A DNA stretch of 20,046 nucleotides from Euryarchaeota archaeon UBA88 (GTDB taxonomy: Archaea > Thermoplasmatota > Poseidoniia > Poseidoniales > Poseidoniaceae): contig DAME01000013.1 in the NCBI GenBank assembly GCA_002499545.1, forward strand, positions 1 to 20,046, given 5' to 3'. This document shows, piece after piece, positions 5,707-12,135 of this stretch; position 1 is the first letter of the stretch; each line of letters opens with the position of its first letter. The notes under the pieces are model-generated. The model had not been told where the DNA came from. It did no database searches and saw only the letters and a program-made list of their open reading frames with translations. Made by a program: the position numbers and the translations under genes.

Positions 5707-8100
5707 TTATTTTTCGACTTTCCGAATCTTTGCGGGCGTCAAAAAGACAAACAGTCCGACAATAGCAAGAATTGCTACGATACTGCCACCCCAAAACACC
5801 CCATCACTGACGACAGACTGTGATGAAGTATCTGCCGATTCTGCCGCAGGCTCGATTTGTACTGCTACGACTGCTATGTTGTTGTCTTCTTGGCCCTCTG
5901 CTATTTCCATACCTCGGTCGATGGTAGCTTTAATCTGGACTTGCGAAACATCGCTTGGGACCTGCCATTCACAGGTGACATAGTCGACCTGGCCCGGTTC
6001 GAGCAACGGGAGGGTGGCTAAGTCAATTAATTGTGCATTTGATTCACACCGAACCGATACCATGCTCGCTTGGGCTTGACCAATGTTTCGGACGAAGACA
6101 CGCAGTGAATGAACGTCACCTGCTCGAAGCGTTCCATCACCAAGTTCAATTTCTTCTACAATCAAATCAGGTAGAGCAAGGACTTCTAAATCCAAGATTC
6201 GTTCATGGCATGACGTTTGGTCACACAATGTCACGAGAAGTGAGGTGAAACCCGGGTTGGGGGCGGTAATGGTGAGTGTTTGATCAACGAGGTCAATCGT
6301 CGCCCAACTTCGATTCGTCGTTGCAGTCAACTCAGTTGAATCAATATCCGTGAATGAAAAGGGGACGGTGGTTGCGACAGATAGTTCAACTGGAACAAGA
6401 GATTGGAATTCGGTGAGTTGAGGTTGGTCATCGACATTCTGAACGTTGACCAAAAATGTCTCAGACCACTGATTACCTGCACTGTCACTAACCGTTGTGA
6501 CGATTGTAGCCTGACCTGAGGCTTCCGGCTGCAGGGAGATTCGGACATCACCCTGAGTGGTATCGACGGTGACGAGAGAAGGGTTGGAATTGGTGAACGC
6601 AACGCTCAGTTCTTCGAAATCATTTCTATCATCCGTGCATCGATGCAAGAACGGTAGAATTCGCCCACCGCCATCTTCAGTGAGACTTTGGTCACCAACC
6701 GGGATACAAACTGGATTTTCATCCCATTCAATCTCGTATCCTCCAGTAACAGCTAATGAAGTGACTTCGAACGAAGTGGTACTCGAATGCCCTAAGGAAT
6801 CCCAAGTGAACCACGCTTTCAACTCGACGCTAATCGAATCATCACCGGGCGACATGAATTGCCCGATGGGATACATCTGGTTCAGCGAGGATGAAAGTTC
6901 AACAGGCTGATTGGTAACAAGTTGATCGTTGACGAACAGGAGCCAGCGGGAATATGTGGAATCGAGTCCGTCAACATCACCCAAAATACGTCCGGTCAGT
7001 GAAAGAGTAGGGTCGTTAACATCGACGGTGAGTGAGGCGATGCAACTTGCGTTAGCAGTGACACGAAGAAGTGTGAATTCAAAATCTGGAAGGAGCATGT
7101 GTTCGTCCATGGGTGCGAAGTCAGCGTAGCTTATACCGTCGTCCGATGATGCAAATTCAAGTTCAACGTCATCGATGGATTCGTTATCTAGCGTGTAATG
7201 CACACGCCCAATTCGCTGATTGGGTGGAGTGAGGATGGCATCGCTGGTCCAGCGTCCGACATCATCGGGAGTGCTGGATTGTAGTCCGCAGTCTGAAAGT
7301 GCCATATTCTGCGAAACACCGAGGGAGAGATTAACTGGGAGAATCGGCATTGAGTGACCGCTAAACTGCGCCGTTGCACTACCATATTCTCCGCCATACC
7401 ACGGCGTCTGCATCGTCACCTGAATGCCGACAGCATCAACGTTGAGTTGCGAGTCATCTGTCGAACCTACTGAGACATAGTCCAGGGTGAGGATCGAATT
7501 CTGAATGGTAGCCCAGTTCCAATCTGAGAGTGAACTCACGTTGTACTTCCAGTGGTTTGACATGTAATCAAGGGAACCTTGGGTGTGAGAAAACGTCGTG
7601 AGTGATTCAAAATCCCCATCGTATTCAATCGAGATACGGACAGAATCTTGGTACAGTGGGTCAGGGACTGAAAAAGCAACAACAACTTGGACATCCAATA
7701 CATCATACGCAGTAGAACCAGCCGCCGTGAACGAACTGAGTTCAATCACCGGACCTGTTGTCCATGCGAACGCCGAATCTGGCGAACCGATGGAATTGTT
7801 TGAGTCGGTTGGGGACGCTTGTGACCAGAAGATCATCGTATCGTGGTTTTGCGGACGTTGATGGAACATGGTAAGTCTGTCATCTGCAACCATGACATCT
7901 GTGTAGGTCGCTGATGTCTCAGCGAATGAAGTGAACGAACCAAGTGTCCACTCTTCAGCGTTGGAAAAGCCACCTTCCGGGAACAAATCAACGGTATTCG
8001 TTTGATGGACTGAACGAGATGCTACGGTTTGTAGCGGTGCCAAAAACAGTACCAGCAACACGATGATGACGACGGAGTGGTTTGTTGAACCTCTGCCCAT
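5707..8100 (-). CDS. Secreted surface protein with cadherin-like Ig and CARDB domains and C-terminal membrane anchor
   Basis: The 797-residue protein starts MGRGSTNHS and has a clear signal peptide: a hydrophobic core VVIIVLLVLFLAPLQ and probable cleavage near residue 27-30 (TVASR). The ectodomain is beta-rich. Around the middle it has an Ig/cadherin-like segment ending in VNVQNVDDQPQL, a typical boundary phrase of such domains. A second Ig-like repeat containing LCDQTSCHERIL follows. A CARDB domain covers about 644-748 (PDLIVEEIEL to EDNNIAVVAV) and has two Cys that could pair. A Ser/Thr/Gln-rich linker then leads to one membrane helix (about WGGSIVAILAIVGLFVFL) and a short basic tail ending KIRKVEK. 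The protein is therefore displayed outside the cell and anchored at its C-terminus. A GTG at 8124 is an alternative start, but ATG 8100 places the signal peptide normally and lies about 26 nt from a TATA-like box. Ligand and function are unknown. The anchor lacks the PGF-type motif of known archaeosortase substrates. Confidence 0.85.
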   Translation of the reverse strand: MGRGSTNHSVVIIVLLVLFLAPLQTVASRSVHQTNTVDLFPEGGFSNAEEWTLGSFTSFAETSATYTDVMVADDRLTMFHQRPQNHDTMIFWSQASPTDSNNSIGSPDSAFAWTTGPVIELSSFTAAGSTAYDVLDVQVVVAFSVPDPLYQDSVRISIEYDGDFESLTTFSHTQGSLDYMSNHWKYNVSSLSDWNWATIQNSILTLDYVSVGSTDDSQLNVDAVGIQVTMQTPWYGGEYGSATAQFSGHSMPILPVNLSLGVSQNMALSDCGLQSSTPDDVGRWTSDAILTPPNQRIGRVHYTLDNESIDDVELEFASSDDGISYADFAPMDEHMLLPDFEFTLLRVTANASCIASLTVDVNDPTLSLTGRILGDVDGLDSTYSRWLLFVNDQLVTNQPVELSSSLNQMYPIGQFMSPGDDSISVELKAWFTWDSLGHSSTTSFEVTSLAVTGGYEIEWDENPVCIPVGDQSLTEDGGGRILPFLHRCTDDRNDFEELSVAFTNSNPSLVTVDTTQGDVRISLQPEASGQATIVTTVSDSAGNQWSETFLVNVQNVDDQPQLTEFQSLVPVELSVATTVPFSFTDIDSTELTATTNRSWATIDLVDQTLTITAPNPGFTSLLVTLCDQTSCHERILDLEVLALPDLIVEEIELGDGTLRAGDVHSLRVFVRNIGQAQASMVSVRCESNAQLIDLATLPLLEPGQVDYVTCEWQVPSDVSQVQIKATIDRGMEIAEGQEDNNIAVVAVQIEPAAESADTSSQSVVSDGVFWGGSIVAILAIVGLFVFLTPAKIRKVEK

Positions 8101-8122
8101 ACAACAGGAGATGGGCGAACCC

Positions 8123-8130
8123 ACTTCAAT
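8123..8130 (-). promoter_or_regulatory. Weak TATA-like box for the 797-aa surface protein
   Basis: On the minus strand the sequence reads TTATTGAA, centred about 26 nt upstream of ATG 8100. No Shine-Dalgarno site precedes this ATG, so a leaderless transcript is plausible. The box is a poor match to the archaeal consensus. Confidence 0.3.
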
Positions 8131-8227
8131 AAGATGGTTGAATGTGTACCGTTTCTTCGATTGATTCTGATGAAGACTTCTACGGATTATTGAAATACCA
8201 CGCGCATGACGGCAGACTACCTCTCAT

Positions 8228-8300
8228 GGCTGTGATGGTGTAGGGGTTAGCACGGCAGATTGTGGTTCTGCCAGCCCGAGTTCAATTCTCGGTCACGGCC
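8228..8300 (+). tRNA. tRNA-His (anticodon GTG)
   Basis: The gene folds into a full cloverleaf. The acceptor stem is GCTGTGA (8229-8235) with TCACGGC (8293-8299), 7 pairs including one G-U. The D-stem is GTG/CAC with a GG-containing loop. The anticodon stem is GCAGA/TCTGC with loop TTGTGGT, giving anticodon GTG. The T-stem is CCGAG/CTCGG with loop TTCAATT. The base before the acceptor stem is G (8228, the G-1 of tRNA-His) and the discriminator at 8300 is C, the identity pair of histidine tRNAs. CCA is not encoded, and I see no intron. The 3' end lies 4 bp from the stop codon of convergent ribA. An AT-rich stretch at about 8186-8198 (ATTATTGAAATAC) may be the promoter. Confidence 0.95.
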
Positions 8301-8304
8301 CCTC

Positions 8305-8943
8305 TTACTCATCCAGTTTACTTTGTTCGATGGTGTGGCCCATACGCTCAACTTTGGTTTCCAGGTAGGAACGGTTTCCCTCACCTACACCAACGACAAG
8401 TGGTATCAGTTCGACAACATCAATCCCAAGCGCAGTCAACTGGTCTTTCTTGTTGGGATTATTTGAAAGAAGAGAAACGGAATCAATGTTCAGTGATTGC
8501 AGCATTTTAGCGGCAATACCGTAATCGCGTCCGTCTCCTGGAAGACCGAGCATGAGGTTTGCATCCAATGTATCTGCACCTCGATCTTGTAAGTGATAGG
8601 CTTGAATTTTAGCATGGAGTCCAATTCCCCGGCCTTCTTGGCGCAGGTATAACAGGCAACCCCAGCCACGCTGGGCAATGGCACGAAGAGCAGCATCAAG
8701 TTGTGGACCACAATCGCATCGTAGACTTCCAAGTGCGTCACCGGTCAAACATTCTGAGTGAAGCCGAATAAGGACTGGGTCTGGTCCAGACATATCGCCT
8801 AAGGTAAGGGCAACATGGTCAAAGCCTGTGCTCGGCTCATGGAAAATTCGAATTTTGAAATCTCCATACTCTGTCGGAAGTTTTGCTTCACTCGGAACCG
8901 ATGCCGGTTCGGTTAGCGCAATATTCTGCATCTCATCAATCAA
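8305..8943 (-). CDS. ribA: GTP cyclohydrolase II
   Basis: RibA opens GTP to 2,5-diamino-6-ribosylamino-4(3H)-pyrimidinone 5'-phosphate, formate and pyrophosphate, the first step of bacterial riboflavin synthesis. The 212-residue protein has the zinc site HSECLTGDALGSLRCDC (Cys 65, 76, 78), the loop EGRGIGLHAKIQAYHLQDRG, and GDGRDYG with the catalytic Asp/Arg pair at about 137/139. The C-terminal motifs LLSNNPNKKDQL and SYLETKVERMGH are also present. Length is normal for a stand-alone RibA; there is no DHBP synthase (RibB) fusion. The start is TTG at 8943, overlapping the stop of the upstream tusA-like gene by 4 nt. A GAGGTGAT Shine-Dalgarno site at 8947-8954 is spaced correctly for TTG 8943 and is too far from the ATG at 8931. 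Many archaea use ArfA and ArfB instead, so this bacterial-type enzyme points to an old transfer. Confidence 0.95.
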   Translation of the reverse strand: MIDEMQNIALTEPASVPSEAKLPTEYGDFKIRIFHEPSTGFDHVALTLGDMSGPDPVLIRLHSECLTGDALGSLRCDCGPQLDAALRAIAQRGWGCLLYLRQEGRGIGLHAKIQAYHLQDRGADTLDANLMLGLPGDGRDYGIAAKMLQSLNIDSVSLLSNNPNKKDQLTALGIDVVELIPLVVGVGEGNRSYLETKVERMGHTIEQSKLDE

Positions 8944-9206
8944 GAAATCACCTCTATTAAAAATCGAAGTTCACCAGCTCGCTCTTCGACTGAAAGGATA
9001 TGGTTACTGTTTCGAGAAGTGAGTAACGGCATATCATGAAGCGTTTCGGGGTCGTCCGCCCAGACCTCCAAAATTTGGCCTTTACCCATGCCCTTGAGTG
9101 CCTTTTTAGCTTCTGATACAGGTACAGGGCAGAAAAAACCAATCACATCAAGCCGGTGTGTAGGTAGCACAGACGCCCCAAGACCGTATGGAACTACTTC
9201 CACCAT
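8940..9206 (-). CDS. TusA/SirA-family sulfur carrier-like protein
   Basis: This 88-residue protein matches the TusA (SirA, YeeD) family, small proteins that carry or transfer persulfide sulfur through a single Cys. The signature LDVIGFFCPVPVSEAKKAL contains the CPxP motif with active Cys26. It is followed by the family pattern ILEVWADDPETLHDMP and the C-terminal strand ELRFLIEVI. About 15 residues precede the usual start of the fold. The gene is the first of a two-gene transcript with ribA, overlapping by 4 nt (TTGA). Its ATG is 26-27 nt from a strong TATA box, so the mRNA is probably leaderless. The sulfur acceptor is not evident: no tRNA thiolation or cofactor gene lies next to it. Pairing with ribA suggests co-expression but does not prove a shared pathway. 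Confidence 0.9.
   Translation of the reverse strand: MVEVVPYGLGASVLPTHRLDVIGFFCPVPVSEAKKALKGMGKGQILEVWADDPETLHDMPLLTSRNSNHILSVEERAGELRFLIEVIS
8947..8954 (-). promoter_or_regulatory. Shine-Dalgarno site that decides the ribA TTG start
   Basis: The minus strand reads GAGGTGAT, a full match to the complement of the archaeal 16S tail. The gap from GAGG to the TTG at 8943 is 7 nt, against 19 nt to the next ATG at 8931. The site lies inside the end of the tusA-like gene. Confidence 0.7.
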
Positions 9207-9228
9207 GGTTTGGCCAGTGCGTCCTCCC

Positions 9229-9236
9229 TTTTATAT
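9229..9236 (-). promoter_or_regulatory. TATA box of the tusA-like/ribA operon
   Basis: On the minus strand the sequence reads GATATAAAAGG (core ATATAAAA), close to the archaeal box A consensus. Its centre is 26-27 nt upstream of the A of ATG 9206, which predicts transcription starting at the start codon. Confidence 0.75.
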
Positions 9237-9292
9237 CTCGAGAATCATGAGTGTAACTTAATCAAAGTGAAAAAGAACGGAACTACGAATTC

Positions 9293-10339
9293 ATGAATCG
9301 ACCACACCTTGATGAACAGGAACATCTACCATGTAGCATGACCTCAAAGCCCGCGGCCGTCTCTAGGAAAGACGATCTTACGTGGTCTGAAGTTGGTCAA
9401 CTTGGAATGCGCTATGCTCGTTTCCCCATTGCACTCTTGTGCGTTGAAGCCTTCTACTGGTTTCTCACCCAGCCGTCGGATACTCTTGCACCTATTCAAG
9501 TCACTGAAGCATGGTTATGGAACGCTGCGACCAATCTATTGTACAGCGATGGAGAATTTGTCGCCTCAACCTTATCCACGCACAACGGTTGGTTGACCAG
9601 ACTGGATTTCACCCACCCAGATTTTCCTGGCAACTACAACACAGTGGCCCTGTACGTCTCCGATGAATGTGCAGGTGTTCACGAAATGATATTCCTTTCA
9701 ACCTTGGTCGCGATGACTGAAGGTGTTCCACAAAAATTGAAAATTCGCTCCATTGTGGTCATGTGTTCGATTATTTATGTCTTGAATTTAGTTCGTCTCA
9801 TCATGTTTTACCCAATTGCATTGGAAGACTGTATTGCTAACCCGAATCAACCAGAATGCCTTTCAGGCATGTGGAATTTCCACACTGCAGTCTACGAGTG
9901 GGGATTCTTAGTCGTTCTTATCACCATGTGGCTGATATGGTTTTGGAGAGTTGGTGGCCCCGCTCGAACCCTCGATGCCAGTGCGTCAACCGATGAGCTA
10001 TGGCGGCTACAAGTCCGAAAGGTCTGGGAATCAAAGCATGTCGCTATGATTGGAATCGCACTGGTCCTGATCGCATTTGCAGCCTTCAATGTAACGACAA
10101 ACGAAGAGGCAATGGAAGCAAAGGAAACCCTTGATGTCTGCTATTTCTCTGAATTAGTTACTTCGGAATGTGGCCAGGCACAAAATCGATGGGATGATGC
10201 GATTGGTTATGCATGGTCGCTTTCAGCATTAAGTCTGGTTGTCATTGCAGGAACTACGATGACCATAGAACGTAAGGACGAGCACGGCCAGTGGCATACG
10301 TCGCTGTTCAAAGTACGAAACGCCGACCAAGAGGAATAG
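9293..10339 (+). CDS. Archaeosortase/exosortase-family membrane transpeptidase
   Basis: Archaeosortases cut the C-terminal sorting signal of surface proteins in the membrane and transfer them to another anchor, probably a lipid. The three catalytic motifs of the superfamily are visible: Cys126 in SDECAGVHEMIFL, Arg168 in LNLVRLIMF and His197 in MWNFHTAVYEWGF. Each sits at the edge of a hydrophobic helix, in the standard order and with normal spacing. The 348-residue protein has about six to eight helices. It is longer than the core: a second outside loop with several Cys and Asn residues lies between Arg and His, and after the core come a cytoplasmic segment, a further helix (about VAMIGIALVLIAFAAF), a polar loop with two Cys, and a last helix (YAWSLSALSLVVIAG). 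ATG 9293 is the outermost start and ATG 9338 (MTSKPAAV) is an alternative; neither has a clear Shine-Dalgarno site. No gene with a recognised sorting signal is adjacent. Confidence 0.87.
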   Translation: MNRPHLDEQEHLPCSMTSKPAAVSRKDDLTWSEVGQLGMRYARFPIALLCVEAFYWFLTQPSDTLAPIQVTEAWLWNAATNLLYSDGEFVASTLSTHNGWLTRLDFTHPDFPGNYNTVALYVSDECAGVHEMIFLSTLVAMTEGVPQKLKIRSIVVMCSIIYVLNLVRLIMFYPIALEDCIANPNQPECLSGMWNFHTAVYEWGFLVVLITMWLIWFWRVGGPARTLDASASTDELWRLQVRKVWESKHVAMIGIALVLIAFAAFNVTTNEEAMEAKETLDVCYFSELVTSECGQAQNRWDDAIGYAWSLSALSLVVIAGTTMTIERKDEHGQWHTSLFKVRNADQEE

Positions 10340-10341
10340 CG

Positions 10342-11763
10342 TTATTCTACGATAAGACCGGTTACTTTGTGACCTTTCATTTCGTGCTTCTCTAGCGCCT
10401 TGATGGCAAGGCCAACCTTGCTTGTATGAATGCTGATAAACGTAGCATCGTTGTTGAAGTGGACATCACCAATGGCCATTTCGTCACAACGAAGTGACTG
10501 CTGGAACCATGATGCAACATCGAGAGATGAACCGGCAGCAGACTGTTCGATATCTAACTGAAGAGTGACGAATCCAAACACGTCAGCAGATTCGCCGTAG
10601 TCGTCTTGGCGCTTCACGGGGTCTCGGTCAACGCCAGGCGGAAGTTCTGGAGTTTCCGACTCGATAATATCAAGGCCATAGGTCGCCATAATCTTGGAGA
10701 GTTGCGGTGAGTCGTCACGCGAAACAAGGCTCCACGCCTCTCCTTTGCGACCAATTCGGCCCGTTCGGCCGACGCGGTGAACAAAGGAATCTAAATCTAC
10801 AGGAAGGTCGTAGTTGATGACAAGAGTGATGCCATCAACGTCAATTCCACGGGCTGCGACATCTGTAGCAACGATGGTTTTCACTTCACCGGTTTTGAAT
10901 CGATTCAAGATTTTTTCACGCTGATTTTGGCTCAAATCTCCATGCAGACCCTCGACCACGAATCGATGTTTATTCAGTCGCTGAACAGCGAGGTCGACCA
11001 TACGCTTTGTATTGCAGAAAATGATCGTCTGGTCTTCATCATCCATCCGGCACATTAAGCGTCCCAGTGCCCATAATTTGTTGGCACGACCAATACGGAT
11101 ACTGTACATGTCAATTGGCGGAATGTCGAGCTCGTCAGAATTGGTGAGAACAAACTCAGGTTCAGACATGAATTCATGAGCAGTATCGATAATTTCCTGT
11201 GGGAATGTTGCAGAGAACAGCAACGTTTGTTCGCGGTGTTTCATCCGTTCAACGACCCACATGATGTCAGGAAAGAACCCCATATCGAGCATCCGGTCGG
11301 CTTCATCGAGACAAAACAGGGTTGGAGACTCAAGCGAAATGTGTCCTCGCTCGGACATGTCCATCACTCGACCAGGTGTACCAACGATGATATCAACGCC
11401 GCCAGCAAGTGATTTGGCCTGTTTATCGAGGTCAGTTCCGCCGTACACGGTTTGAATGCTCAAGCCAGAATTCCCTTGCAGAACTGAAAATTCTTCGGCA
11501 ACTTGGTTCGCAAGTTCACGGGTGGGTGTGAGTACCAGTGCTTGAAGGGTTCCAGTAGGTGAACATCGTTCAATAATCGGAATTCCAAAAGCAGCAGTTT
11601 TACCAGATCCTGTACGTGCTTGTCCGATGACATCACGACCACTACGAGCCAATGGAATCGTATCTTTTTGGACTTGGGTTACAAATTCCCACTCCATTGA
11701 AGAGAGTCCATCAAGGAGGTGTTGGGGTAAGTCCCAAGAATCGAAGCGGGTTGTTGTGAACAT
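10342..11763 (-). CDS. DEAD-box ATP-dependent RNA helicase with DbpA/CsdA-like C-terminal RNA-binding domain
   Basis: This enzyme unwinds RNA duplexes with ATP. All family motifs are present in its 473 residues: Q motif (FVTQVQKDTIP), motif I ARTGSGKT (49-56), Ia PTRELA, Ib TPGR, II DEAD (153-156), III SAT (184-186), IV IIFCNT, V TDVAARGID (300-308) and VI HRVGRTGR (329-336). The last 80 or so residues (about 395-473, including IGDVHFNNDATFISI and KALEKHEMKGHKV) resemble the RRM-like domain of DbpA and CsdA, which binds structured RNA such as rRNA. That points to ribosome assembly or cold adaptation, as an inference. The start at 11763 has a GGAG site (11772-11775) at 8-nt spacing. The gene follows a small unknown gene and a HEAT-repeat gene on the same strand. 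Its stop is 2 bp from the stop of the convergent archaeosortase gene. Confidence 0.95.
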   Translation of the reverse strand: MFTTTRFDSWDLPQHLLDGLSSMEWEFVTQVQKDTIPLARSGRDVIGQARTGSGKTAAFGIPIIERCSPTGTLQALVLTPTRELANQVAEEFSVLQGNSGLSIQTVYGGTDLDKQAKSLAGGVDIIVGTPGRVMDMSERGHISLESPTLFCLDEADRMLDMGFFPDIMWVVERMKHREQTLLFSATFPQEIIDTAHEFMSEPEFVLTNSDELDIPPIDMYSIRIGRANKLWALGRLMCRMDDEDQTIIFCNTKRMVDLAVQRLNKHRFVVEGLHGDLSQNQREKILNRFKTGEVKTIVATDVAARGIDVDGITLVINYDLPVDLDSFVHRVGRTGRIGRKGEAWSLVSRDDSPQLSKIMATYGLDIIESETPELPPGVDRDPVKRQDDYGESADVFGFVTLQLDIEQSAAGSSLDVASWFQQSLRCDEMAIGDVHFNNDATFISIHTSKVGLAIKALEKHEMKGHKVTGLIVE

Positions 11764-11827
11764 GTTTTCATCTCCGTCTCAGGGTGTCGAAGGGTCACCG
11801 AGACGGTGGCGACCCGTTCGAGTGGAA

Positions 11828-12043
11828 TCAGAAGTTATCGCGTTCTGCGATTTCTGCTTGTAGTTCGCCCATCCAATACTTGCGAGCGTTTTCACGGGTA
11901 AGTGGTCGGCGAGTTTGACGAACATGCTCGAGCATGTACTGTCGGAATTTGAGGGATTTGTTGCGATTGACGCCTTTCGGGGTGATTCCATCCCACAAGC
12001 GTTCGAATTGCTCAGCCTTATCGTTAAATGCTTCAGCCATCAT
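11828..12043 (-). CDS. Small charged protein of unknown function (71 aa)
   Basis: The protein is rich in Arg, Lys, Glu and aromatic residues, for example KSLKFRQYMLEHVRQTRRP and ARKYWMGEL, and looks like a compact helical protein. I recognise no family; nucleic-acid or protein binding is possible from the charge only. ATG 12043 (followed directly by a second ATG at 12040) is preferred because GAGGTGA at 12046-12052 is a very good Shine-Dalgarno site. An upstream ATG at 12097 would add 18 residues and has a weak TATA-like TTCATATC about 26 nt before it, so it cannot be excluded. The gene lies between the HEAT gene and the helicase on the same strand, 64 bp before the helicase. Confidence 0.75.
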   Translation of the reverse strand: MMAEAFNDKAEQFERLWDGITPKGVNRNKSLKFRQYMLEHVRQTRRPLTRENARKYWMGELQAEIAERDNF

Positions 12044-12045
12044 AT

Positions 12046-12052
12046 TCACCTC
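12046..12052 (-). promoter_or_regulatory. Shine-Dalgarno site for the 71-aa gene
   Basis: The minus strand reads GAGGTGA, followed by two bases and then ATG ATG (12043, 12040). It favours the short start over ATG 12097. Confidence 0.6.
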
Positions 12053-12135
12053 TAAGCATTCGGCCCACTGACCATTCCTTCTTAACCATACCGACATAGA
12101 TTTTCTTGGATATGAAACTCAATTCAGGTTCACGT

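Noticed and set aside
5421..5765. Open frame of 114 codons crossing the cbf5 end, the intergenic gap and the end of the surface gene
   Set aside because: It starts inside cbf5, runs out of frame into a minus-strand gene, and has no ribosome site or recognisable protein character.
5707..5800. PGF-CTERM type archaeosortase signal at the end of the 797-aa protein
   Set aside because: There is no PGF, PEF or VPxxxP motif before the helix; only the general tripartite form is present.
8166..8220. CTGATGAAG resembling a C box of a C/D guide RNA
   Set aside because: The first base does not fit the RUGAUGA consensus and no D box (CTGA) lies at a suitable distance downstream.
8260..8510. Two overlapping plus-strand frames beginning inside the tRNA-His gene
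   Set aside because: They overlap the tRNA and then run antisense to ribA, which is certain on the other strand.
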